In this document: piece after piece, positions 32,938 through 40,282 of the stretch
How the letters are laid out: every line of letters starts with the position of its first letter
Position numbering within the stretch: the first letter of the stretch is position 1
NCBI RefSeq assembly: GCF_011752065.1
Contig: NZ_JAAIJY010000013.1
Span: 1-64,000 of the forward strand
Length of the DNA: 64,000 nt
Origin: Actinomyces sp. ZJ308
GTDB taxonomy: Bacteria > Actinomycetota > Actinomycetes > Actinomycetales > Actinomycetaceae
Direction: 5' to 3'
Notes under the pieces: model-generated
The model's input: only the letters and a program-made list of their open reading frames with translations
Databases searched by the model: none
Told to the model about the DNA's origin: nothing
Program-made: the position numbers and the translations under genes

Positions 32938-34152
32938 ATGAGCACGGTGATGAGTACGGCGATGAGCAGCACCAGCGCCCCGACGAGCCCGGTCCCGCGC
33001 CTGCGCCGCGGCGTGAGTCTGATCGTCGGGATGGACAACCAGCCGATGCTGTTCGACTCCGACTCGGGCAAGTACCACCGGCTCGGGGCGGCCGCGGCCT
33101 TCATCGTGGGTCAGTTCGACGGGGTGCGCTCCCTGCCGACCATCATCGAGGAGCTGCCCCAGGACATCGACGAGGCCGGCGCCAGGCGCATCACGAGCCT
33201 GGTCGACAACCTGCGCGACAAGAGCCTCCTGGCGGGCGGCGAGCCCGCCGCCACCGCGCCCACGGCGCCCGCGGCCCCGGCACGCACCAGACGCACCCAC
33301 GGGCGCCACACCGCCCAGCCCCGTCAGGCCCGCCACCTCAAGGTCGAGCAGCCGCGCCGCAGCGGAGGGTGGTGGTTGCCCCGCATCATTATCGCCCGCA
33401 AGTACCACCGGATCGTCGCCCCCGTCGTCACCCTGCTCCAGCGCCTCCCGGCCCGCGCGCTCAGCTGGCTCTTCCTGGCGCTGGCGGCCTGCGGGTACGC
33501 GGCCGGCGCCATGGCGCTGAGCTCCCTGGCCGGGGGCCCCCGCCCGGGCGCCCTCGTCGTGGTGACGGCGGTGGCGATCCAGCTGGTGAGCATCCTGCTG
33601 CACGAGTCCTGGCACGCCATCGTCGCCGGCTACCTGGGCACCCCCATCCGCGGGCTGGGGGTGGCGCTCATGTTCTGGGTGATCCCCATCGCCTACGTCG
33701 ACCGCACCGACTCCTACCGGGTGCGCTCCCGAAGCGGGCTGACCATGCTGGCCCTGGCCGGCATCTTCTCCGACGGCGTCGTGTGCGGCCTGGAGGCGGC
33801 CGTCGCCTGGGCCTCCTCGGGAACGGTGCGCCAGGTGGCCCTGACCCTGTGCGCCTTCCAGCTCACGATGCTCGTCACCAACCTCAACCCCCTCACCCAG
33901 TCCGACGGCGTCGCCGCGGCCGAGGCGGCCACCGGCTCGGTCAACCTGCGCGGGCGCTCCATGTTCGTTCTGCGCTGCGTCCTGTCCCGCCGGCCCCTGC
34001 CGCCGGGACTGGCCGTCCTGCGGCCCGCGGTGCGCTGGGGCTACTTCGTCTACGGGCTTCTGTGCAGTCTCCTCGGCCTCCTGGCCTTCGTGATGAGCAT
34101 TGTATGGATAGGCTACTGGCTGTACGTCCTCGTGAAAGGTTTCCTCCTATGA
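32938..34152 (+). CDS. Membrane M50 (S2P-like) metalloprotease with N-terminal RRE domain
   Basis: A 404-residue protein. Residues 24-98 (GVSLIVGMDNQPMLFDSDSG, YHRLGAAAAFIVGQFDGVRS) look like a PqqD-type RiPP recognition element. A Pro/Arg-rich linker leads to a multi-helix membrane part with the zinc motif HESWH at 222-226 and the third-ligand motif NLNPLTQSDG at 315-324, the S2P/M50 pair. It probably grips the leader and cuts the modified precursor at or in the membrane, perhaps coupled to export. The family also includes proteins of lantibiotic-like systems, so leader removal is inferred. Its end overlaps the LanB start (ATGA at 34149-34152). Confidence 0.85.
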   Translation: MSTVMSTAMSSTSAPTSPVPRLRRGVSLIVGMDNQPMLFDSDSGKYHRLGAAAAFIVGQFDGVRSLPTIIEELPQDIDEAGARRITSLVDNLRDKSLLAGGEPAATAPTAPAAPARTRRTHGRHTAQPRQARHLKVEQPRRSGGWWLPRIIIARKYHRIVAPVVTLLQRLPARALSWLFLALAACGYAAGAMALSSLAGGPRPGALVVVTAVAIQLVSILLHESWHAIVAGYLGTPIRGLGVALMFWVIPIAYVDRTDSYRVRSRSGLTMLALAGIFSDGVVCGLEAAVAWASSGTVRQVALTLCAFQLTMLVTNLNPLTQSDGVAAAEAATGSVNLRGRSMFVLRCVLSRRPLPPGLAVLRPAVRWGYFVYGLLCSLLGLLAFVMSIVWIGYWLYVLVKGFLL

Positions 34153-36788
34153 CGCAGCCGGTTCTGTCCCGTGCCGGTGCCTCCCCATCCCGACAGCCAC
34201 AGCCGCAGCCCACATCCGCCGTGACCCCCGGGGAGCCCGTCCCATCCGCTCCGTCCCCCGCCGCACCGCAGACGGTGACGGATCCCGCCCCGGAGCCCCC
34301 GGCCCTGGCCCAGCCCGCCGTGGCCCTTCCGACCCTCGTGCGCCTGGGAGGACTGCCCGTGCGGGCCGTTCCCGAGACCAGCGCCGCGGTGACCGGCACC
34401 CTGGAGTACCTGCGCCGGCTCGACGAGGTGCTCGACGGCGCCGCGAACCAGCTGCTCGACCCGCTCTACGAGCTCATCCCCACCCTGGCCAAGACCGAGC
34501 GCCGCCTGGTCCTGCGCGCCAAGCGCCGGGTCTTCCAGGGGCGCGCCACCGGCCTGACCGCAGAGGTGCTGAAGGCCCTGCCGGGCGAGGTCGGTGCCCT
34601 GCTGGAGCGCTGGGACGCCCTGGTGGCCCGCAAGGAGGAGACCCGCGGGCGCCTGGCCGTTCTCGTCGACGTCGACCTGGACCGCAGCCGCGAGCTGCTG
34701 GCGGCCGGCCTCGACGAGCCCGGCTACCAGGAGGCCCTGGCGATCGCCGCCCCGGCCCTCGTGTCCACCCTGGCCTCCCGCGGCCGCAGGCTGGATGACC
34801 CCCGCGTGCTGCGCACCCTCTACACCCTGGCCACCCGGGCGGCCCTCAAGACCAGCCCCTTCTCGGGGCTGACCACCGTGAACGAGGCCGGACAGCCCTC
34901 CGCCGGGCGCAGTCACCGGATGGTGGCGACCCACCTGGCCTACCGCATCCTGAGCGCCACCGCTCAGGACCTGGCCCCCGACGGCGCCCTCTACCTCGAG
35001 CCCGCCCCCGTGCGCCGGGCCGTCAGCGCCCCCGGCCGGGGCCCGGCCGGCGCCTACGGGCAGTTCCCGCCCGGCGAGGACGAGGCGGAGATGCTGACCG
35101 TCGTCGGCGAGCACGAGTACGGCAACGGGATGGTCTTCCGCCAGGAGGCCGTCCAGCCCGCCCGCTGGCTCCAGGAGACCCACGACGCCCTGACCGGCGG
35201 CGGCATGCACGCCGTGCTCAGCGTGCGCGACGCCTGCGAGCGCGTGGGCGGCGCCGACCCGCGCCTGCGCCTGGAGCGGCTGCTGGCCTCGGGCGCCGTC
35301 GTGCCGCGCGTGCCCTGGTACCGCGGGGAGAACCCCTTCCCGCTGCTGGCCGCCACGCTCTCACCGGACCAGCAGCGCCAGTGGGGCAAGGACCTGGCCT
35401 GGCTGGCCCGGCTCGACGAGGTCATCGCCGCGGCCGACGGGCCCACGCGCGCCGAGCTCCTCAACCGCACGGTGCGCCTGGCCGAGCGCGTCTTCCCCGC
35501 CGGCGAGCTCGGTGAGCGGCCCAGCGGCTTCCTCTACGAGGACCGCGAGTCCGCCCGCAGCTGGCCCGATCCGCTCGAGGACGCCCCCTTCTCCCAGGAC
35601 GTGCAGACCCTGGCCGAGCTCGCCGACCCCTGGGTGGCCCGCTCCCACATCTATGACCTCATGGTGGCCCGGTTCGTCTCACTGTTCGGAAACGGTGGGG
35701 TGTGCAAGGACCCGCTCGCCTTCTTCATGACTCTGGGCCACGCCCCCGACGGCGACGAGGAGATGCTGCGCGCCGCCGGGCTCGACTACGCCGCCGGGCC
35801 CGATACGGAGCGCGCCGCCCTGCCCGGCGGGCTGTCCGGATCTCCGCGGCACCTGGGCGCCTTCCTCCAGCCGGTGGCCCCCAGCGCCCGGACCTACGCC
35901 GCCGGCGGGGGACTCACGGTCGTCAACGCCTTCACCAACGCCAACGGTTCCCTTCAGGCCCGCTTCCACCGGCTCCTGGGTGCCGGCTTCCGGGAGCGCC
36001 TGGCCTCGCGGATCCGCACCGCCTGGGGCACCGAGCGGGTGCTGGAGATCCAGGCCAGCACCGAGTGCAACACCGGCCAGGCCGTCTCCTGCGGGCTCCT
36101 GCCGCCGCTGGGCCTGCCCGGCGAGCCGGGGGCGCCGGACACGGTCCCCCTCAGCTCCCTGCGGCTCGTCCACGATCCGGCCACGAGCACCCTGTTCCTG
36201 GCCGACGACGCCGGGCCCGTGGGCCTGGCCTACCTGGGCCTGACGCCCCAGTACCTCCTGGGCGGCTACCTGTCCTGGCTGGTGCTGCTGAGCGACCCGT
36301 GGTCCCGGCTGCCCCCGTTCGCCGACCACTGGACCAGCCGGCGTCGGGACCTGAAGGGCCCCCTGCCCGACGAGGTCCTGCACTCCGAGCGGGCCGTGGC
36401 CGGCCGTCTGGTGACCCGCCGCGAGTCCTGGACCTTCCCGGCCGCCCAGATCGCCCCGCTCATGGACCGCGACCTGACGACGACCCTGCTGCACATGGAT
36501 GACCTGCGCAAGCAGTGGGGCATACCGGTGGAGGTGTTCGTCCACCAGCACATGCCCTCCCAGGGGGCCACCTTCGACCAGCACAAGCCCCGCTACGTGG
36601 ACCTGTCCTCACCGGTCTCGCTGCTGGCGCTGCGGGGCTGGATCGATCCCGACGCCGCGCACATCAGCTTCGTCGAGGCCCTTCCGGCCCGCGGCGAGGC
36701 CCTGGGGCTCACGCAGGACGGCGAGCCGACGGTGGCCGAGTACCTGGTGGGACTCCAGTGGCCCAAGAACCTGGGAGGCATGGCATGA
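34149..36788 (+). CDS. LanB-type dehydratase, glutamylation domain protein
   Basis: An 879-residue class I lantibiotic dehydratase N-terminal domain. It should use glutamyl-tRNA to glutamylate Ser/Thr of the precursor. After a Pro-rich N-terminal 55 residues, family-like blocks follow: TRAALKTSPFSGLTTV (a hallmark TSPFS), GGGLTVVNAFTNANGSLQARFHRLLG, EIQASTECNTGQAVSC, and RRESWTFPAAQIAPL near the C terminus with HQHMPSQGATFDQHKPRYVDL. The elimination domain is not in this chain but in the next gene, the split form known from thiopeptide and goadsporin clusters. Both ends overlap neighbours by 4 bases (ATGA), so translation is probably coupled. Confidence 0.9.
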   Translation: MTQPVLSRAGASPSRQPQPQPTSAVTPGEPVPSAPSPAAPQTVTDPAPEPPALAQPAVALPTLVRLGGLPVRAVPETSAAVTGTLEYLRRLDEVLDGAANQLLDPLYELIPTLAKTERRLVLRAKRRVFQGRATGLTAEVLKALPGEVGALLERWDALVARKEETRGRLAVLVDVDLDRSRELLAAGLDEPGYQEALAIAAPALVSTLASRGRRLDDPRVLRTLYTLATRAALKTSPFSGLTTVNEAGQPSAGRSHRMVATHLAYRILSATAQDLAPDGALYLEPAPVRRAVSAPGRGPAGAYGQFPPGEDEAEMLTVVGEHEYGNGMVFRQEAVQPARWLQETHDALTGGGMHAVLSVRDACERVGGADPRLRLERLLASGAVVPRVPWYRGENPFPLLAATLSPDQQRQWGKDLAWLARLDEVIAAADGPTRAELLNRTVRLAERVFPAGELGERPSGFLYEDRESARSWPDPLEDAPFSQDVQTLAELADPWVARSHIYDLMVARFVSLFGNGGVCKDPLAFFMTLGHAPDGDEEMLRAAGLDYAAGPDTERAALPGGLSGSPRHLGAFLQPVAPSARTYAAGGGLTVVNAFTNANGSLQARFHRLLGAGFRERLASRIRTAWGTERVLEIQASTECNTGQAVSCGLLPPLGLPGEPGAPDTVPLSSLRLVHDPATSTLFLADDAGPVGLAYLGLTPQYLLGGYLSWLVLLSDPWSRLPPFADHWTSRRRDLKGPLPDEVLHSERAVAGRLVTRRESWTFPAAQIAPLMDRDLTTTLLHMDDLRKQWGIPVEVFVHQHMPSQGATFDQHKPRYVDLSSPVSLLALRGWIDPDAAHISFVEALPARGEALGLTQDGEPTVAEYLVGLQWPKNLGGMA

Positions 36789-37960
36789 GTACGCCCGACG
36801 AACCCCAGTCCAGCCGGCGCGAGCAGCGCAACCAGCCCAGCCGGCTCACCCGCTCCCGGCGCCTGCGCTGGCTCGGCGGGCGCTCCCGGGCGGGCGAGCA
36901 GGCTGAACAGTCCGGGCCGGGCGGGCAGACCGGCCCGGACAGTCGGGGAGGGGGCGCCACCCCGCAGGTGGGGGGCTCGATCCCGGGGATCCAGCCCCTG
37001 GAGATGGCGGCCGCCGACTTCGGCAGCCTGCGCGCCCAGCACAGCTCGGTGCGTCAACGCGGATCGGCGCTGGTCAACCAGGCCGAGGACGTCGGCTGGC
37101 TGTACGCGCGGATCTACTGTGCCGGCGGGGACGACACCGACGAGCTGCTGCCCGAGATCGCCCAGTGGCTGGCCCGGGCCCGCGGGCAGTGGGACATCCG
37201 CTCGGCGCACTTCCTGCGCTTCGTCGACCTGCGCGGGCATCACATCCGTCTGCGGCTCAAGGCCGTCCAGGGCGTCCTGGACGAGGCCTACGCGAGCATG
37301 CGCGAGCTCGACGCCGTCGCCCGGCGGGCCGAGGTGCGTACGGTCGAGCGGCTCGTCTCCGACCCCATGACCGGGGGGATCGGTGCCAGCCGGCCCGGGA
37401 TCGCCTTCGGCGTCTACGGCCCCGAGTACGACAAGTACGGGGGCGTGGCCGGCGTGGAGGAGGCCGAGCGCCACTTCTACGTCTCCAGCCGGTGGTGTCT
37501 GGACCACCAGATCTGGCAGATCCCGCGCTCGGTGCCACGGGCGGCCCTGGCGGCTCGGTTCCTGGCCCTGGCGGCGCGTAGCGCGCCGCTGCCCGAGGCC
37601 GAGCTGCTCTCCGCTCACCTGCGGATGTGGGGCTCGCGCCTGCCCGCGCACCTGCGCGACGGCAGCGCCCTGGGGCCGATCGTCCAGCAGCTGCTGGAGG
37701 TCATCGAGTTCCAGTTCGACGAGATCCCGTCCTGGAGCCAGGCGGCCGGGGCCGTCGGCGAGCTGGCCGACGACGCCGGGCGCGCCATCGGCGTCATGGG
37801 CGCGGGTACCGGTGGGCGCCGGGCCCTGGACCTGCTGCACATCGACGTCAACCGGCTCGGGCTCAACCCGGCCGAGGAGTGCATCGCCGGGCTGTGCGCC
37901 CGCCAGCTCCTGGCCGGAGGCGCCGTACCCCCGGCCCAGGCCTCGGCCGCCGCCGGGTAG
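36785..37960 (+). CDS. Thiopeptide-type biosynthesis domain protein (LanB elimination domain or pyridine-forming cyclase)
   Basis: A 391-residue protein of the TIGR03891/SpaB C-terminal family. The first 85 residues are low complexity. Then GWLYARIYCAGGDDTDELLP, HFLRFVDLRGHHIRLRLKA, GVYGPEYDKYGGVAGVEEAE and RHFYVSSRWCLDHQ match the family blocks. In split LanB systems one such protein removes glutamate to leave dehydroalanine; in thiopeptides a second, related protein joins two dehydroalanines into a pyridine. Only one is present here, so elimination is the safer call, which favours a linear or otherwise closed product. It ends the run; family D and C repeats follow. Confidence 0.87.
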   Translation: MSTPDEPQSSRREQRNQPSRLTRSRRLRWLGGRSRAGEQAEQSGPGGQTGPDSRGGGATPQVGGSIPGIQPLEMAAADFGSLRAQHSSVRQRGSALVNQAEDVGWLYARIYCAGGDDTDELLPEIAQWLARARGQWDIRSAHFLRFVDLRGHHIRLRLKAVQGVLDEAYASMRELDAVARRAEVRTVERLVSDPMTGGIGASRPGIAFGVYGPEYDKYGGVAGVEEAERHFYVSSRWCLDHQIWQIPRSVPRAALAARFLALAARSAPLPEAELLSAHLRMWGSRLPAHLRDGSALGPIVQQLLEVIEFQFDEIPSWSQAAGAVGELADDAGRAIGVMGAGTGGRRALDLLHIDVNRLGLNPAEECIAGLCARQLLAGGAVPPAQASAAAG

Positions 37961-37998
37961 GGCCGGGGCGAGAACCCGCCAGGCAACCTGTCTGGCGC

Positions 37999-38068
37999 CG
38001 CGGACGCACCATCGGTCTCGCAGACGGCCCCGCAGGGGGCAGTCGCCGGGCCTGATGGTGCGTCCGCG
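37999..38068. repeat. Family D inverted repeat, copy 2, at the end of the RiPP cluster
   Basis: CGCGGACGCACCAT (37999-38012) is the exact reverse complement of 38055-38068. The shared inner text (agtcgccggg) links it to the copy at 1645-1714. It may terminate the RiPP operon. Confidence 0.72.
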
Positions 38069-38070
38069 AC

Positions 38071-38222
38071 GAGCCCGGGCCTGCGCCGGGATCTGCTGGG
38101 GGTACTCCACGACGCTCGGTTGCCACTGGCCGGGGGTTAGCCGTACTGCACGACACCCAGACCGTCGTGGAGTACAGCCAAGTGTCCTCCAATACGTGCT
38201 GAGGTTCGTGCAGTACGGCCGG
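38071..38222. repeat. Family C repeat, copy 2; left member of a 152-bp direct repeat
   Basis: Matches 40119-40270 over 152 bases with about six differences. Inside, four arms alternate: GTACTCCACGACG, CCGTACTGCACGA, then CGTCGTGGAGTAC and TCGTGCAGTACGG, so arm 1 pairs with arm 3 and arm 2 with arm 4. The two copies flank the AlbA-type gene. Confidence 0.88.
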
Positions 38223-38270
38223 GGCGGACGGCTCTGGCCGCCGGGCCGAGGCTCCAGTCAGGAATGTCCG

Positions 38271-39968
38271 TCAGGCTCGGCGGTAGGTGGTGGTGATGTC
38301 GCCCTGACGGCCATCTGTCAGGACCGCTCCGGCCTCCCTGAGGCGTCTGAGTGCGTACATCACCTGGCGCGCGGACAGCCGTGTGGCTTTGACGATCTGC
38401 TGACGCGTGCGGGGCCCGTTCTCCAGACAGGCCCAGACGGCAGCCGCATTGGTGGACAGGGTGGAGATCTCGCTGGGAATGGTGTCCTCGACGTCGGGGG
38501 TCGAGCGGGCCTCGTCGGAGACCAAGGCATAGGACGTGGCACCGCGCTGTCCTCGGGCCTCGGCATAGCCCCGGCTCACCAGCTCCTGGAGGTGACGGCG
38601 GGCTTGCTGTGAGTCACCGCCGAAGCGACGGCGGTAGGAGGAGTTCGTCCACGATCTTCCATGCCGCATCTCGACGAGTGCATGGCGCTGCTCGACGCTG
38701 AGACCGTGTGTCTCAAGGTCGGACAGCCAGCTGAGGTCTTCAGGTGAGAGAAGCGCGCTGCGGGGGAGCAGGGCCGTGAAGCGTACTCCGGTGTCCTGAA
38801 AGCGGACGGACTCCATGTCCGCATCGCGCAAGGCGCGCCGGACCTCCCGGATCCCGGAGCCGAGGCCTTCGATCACCCGCCGTCCCTCATAGTCCGTGGC
38901 GAAGGTGCAGATGGTGTAGAGGTGCTCGTTCACCGCGGACTTCCCATCGCGTGTACCGAGCTGGTCCACGCTCAACCCCCACAGACCTCCTGGACTGGAG
39001 ATGATGAGACGGTCGCGCAGCAGGCGGATCTCAACCCCTTTCGAGAGGGCGGGCTCGGAGAGGTCTCGGTGGACGAGCGCGTTGGCGATGAGCTCGCGAA
39101 CCGCGATGAGTGGGAACTCGTGGACGTCTCGGCCATGCCCGTCATCTCCGAACCGGATGCGGGTCTGCGCGGTGCGTGCGACCCAGTCGACGGCGTCAGT
39201 GAGCATCTGAGGCAGAGGGCCCGCGATCGTGAGTCGATCTGTTGCTCTGACTCCGTCGTTCGTGTCGGTGACGGCGGCTGTGATGGACAGGCCGGGAAAG
39301 TGTCTCTGCGGGTAACGCCCCAGCGCATACAGTCCTGCCAGGGTCGTCTCTCCGTCGTCGGTGAGAACGTTTAGGTTGAGAAGAACCTCGGCGTCGGACT
39401 GGCCTGTGAGCGCGGTGGTGCCGGTACGTACCGACCGAAGGAAGCGCTGGACCAGGTTGTTGTCGAGGCTCTTCGCGGTGGTGCCGGGGACGGCGACTGA
39501 GTCCTCGCGAGGACGCCGGTGCCGGAGAAGCAGCTGTTGCTCCTCCTGCTGAGACATGCGGTAGTCGCCGTCGTACTGGCGCAGGTAGGCCGATCCCGTC
39601 TCCTTCCACCGGCATGGCTTGCTGTTGACCGGGACTTCCTGCACGTTGGCGGCGACGACGGTCTTCCCGTCAATGGCGATGGCACGTGGATCCACAGCGA
39701 TCTCGCTCGAAAAACCTTGCCGGGCCTGCGAAACGAGGGCCTGCATGAGGTCGTGCGGATGCTGAGCTCCGACGACGGATACCGGGTTCTCACTGACGCC
39801 GAGGAGGATGGTGCCGCCTCCGGGAAGGTTCGCGAAGGCGGAGAGCGTCGGACCGAGGGCGGTAGGGGAGTACTCGGAGAAGGTCTTCGCCTCGATCTCC
39901 AGGCAGTCGCCGCCCTCCAGCTCCAGGCGGGCGAGCGCCTCCGTGAGGTCATCCAGATCAACAATCAC
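38271..39968 (-). CDS. AlbA-domain/ATP-binding regulator with C-terminal winged helices
   Basis: A 565-residue protein of the COG2865 type. The N-terminal 130 residues (CLEIEAKTFSEYSPTALGPT, LSAFANLPGGGTILLGVSEN) form a Schlafen-AlbA_2 domain; residues 260-400 contain a GHKL-like ATPase (RELIANALVHRDLSE, IISSPGGLW); the rest has helix-turn-helix segments (RTRQQIVKATRLSARQVMYALRRLREAGAV). Such proteins are common near mobile or defence-like loci, where they act as regulators or nucleic-acid-binding proteins. GC is lower than in flanking genes, and it lies between 152-bp direct repeats, which suggests insertion. The array of short repeats before its ATG may be its own operator. Confidence 0.8.
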   Translation of the reverse strand: MIVDLDDLTEALARLELEGGDCLEIEAKTFSEYSPTALGPTLSAFANLPGGGTILLGVSENPVSVVGAQHPHDLMQALVSQARQGFSSEIAVDPRAIAIDGKTVVAANVQEVPVNSKPCRWKETGSAYLRQYDGDYRMSQQEEQQLLLRHRRPREDSVAVPGTTAKSLDNNLVQRFLRSVRTGTTALTGQSDAEVLLNLNVLTDDGETTLAGLYALGRYPQRHFPGLSITAAVTDTNDGVRATDRLTIAGPLPQMLTDAVDWVARTAQTRIRFGDDGHGRDVHEFPLIAVRELIANALVHRDLSEPALSKGVEIRLLRDRLIISSPGGLWGLSVDQLGTRDGKSAVNEHLYTICTFATDYEGRRVIEGLGSGIREVRRALRDADMESVRFQDTGVRFTALLPRSALLSPEDLSWLSDLETHGLSVEQRHALVEMRHGRSWTNSSYRRRFGGDSQQARRHLQELVSRGYAEARGQRGATSYALVSDEARSTPDVEDTIPSEISTLSTNAAAVWACLENGPRTRQQIVKATRLSARQVMYALRRLREAGAVLTDGRQGDITTTYRRA

Positions 39969-39976
39969 GCGCTCAT

Positions 39977-40080
39977 TGTATATAAAGTGTGCATGAAGGG
40001 TCTCTGAGTGTCTATGAAGTGTGCATCAAGCAGGTCAAGATGTATATGAAGGGCTCCGGCTTGTCTATGGAGTGTCGATG
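39977..40080 (-). promoter_or_regulatory. Array of short direct repeats upstream of the AlbA-type gene
   Basis: Related words TGTATATAAAG, TGTCTATGAAG, TGTATATGAAG and TGTCTATGGAG start at 39977, 40009, 40041 and 40062; the first two are followed by TGTGCAT and the fourth by TGTCGAT. Spacing is 32, 32 and 21 bases, or about 3 and 2 helix turns. The first lies only nine bases before the ATG. Likely a multi-site operator. Confidence 0.55.
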
Positions 40081-40118
40081 AGGGAGCCTGCACCGGTTGG
40101 CATTGGCGTCGTCGGGCT

Positions 40119-40270
40119 GAGCCCGGGCCTGTGCCGGGGCCTGCTGGGCGTACTCCACGACGTTCGGTTGCCACTGGCCGGGGGTTAGCCGTACTGCACG
40201 ACACCCAGACCGTCGTGGAGTACAGCCAAGTGTCCTCCAATACGTGCTGAGGTTCGTGCAGTACGGCCGG
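40119..40270. repeat. Family C repeat, copy 3; right member of a 152-bp direct repeat
   Basis: Same orientation and length as 38071-38222. It ends 12 bases before the stop codon of purB, so the whole gap 39969-40282 is made of the operator-like array and this repeat. Confidence 0.88.
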
Positions 40271-40282
40271 TGAGGGCGAGTC

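Noticed and set aside
33369-34148. Upstream extension of the LanB frame to give a 1139-residue protein
   Set aside because: The extra 260 codons are the out-of-frame reading of the M50 protease; the ATGA overlap at 34149 is the better start.
34149-37960. Firm call of a thiopeptide macrocycle
   Set aside because: Only one thiopeptide-type domain protein is present and the core does not begin with Ser, so pyridine formation is not supported.
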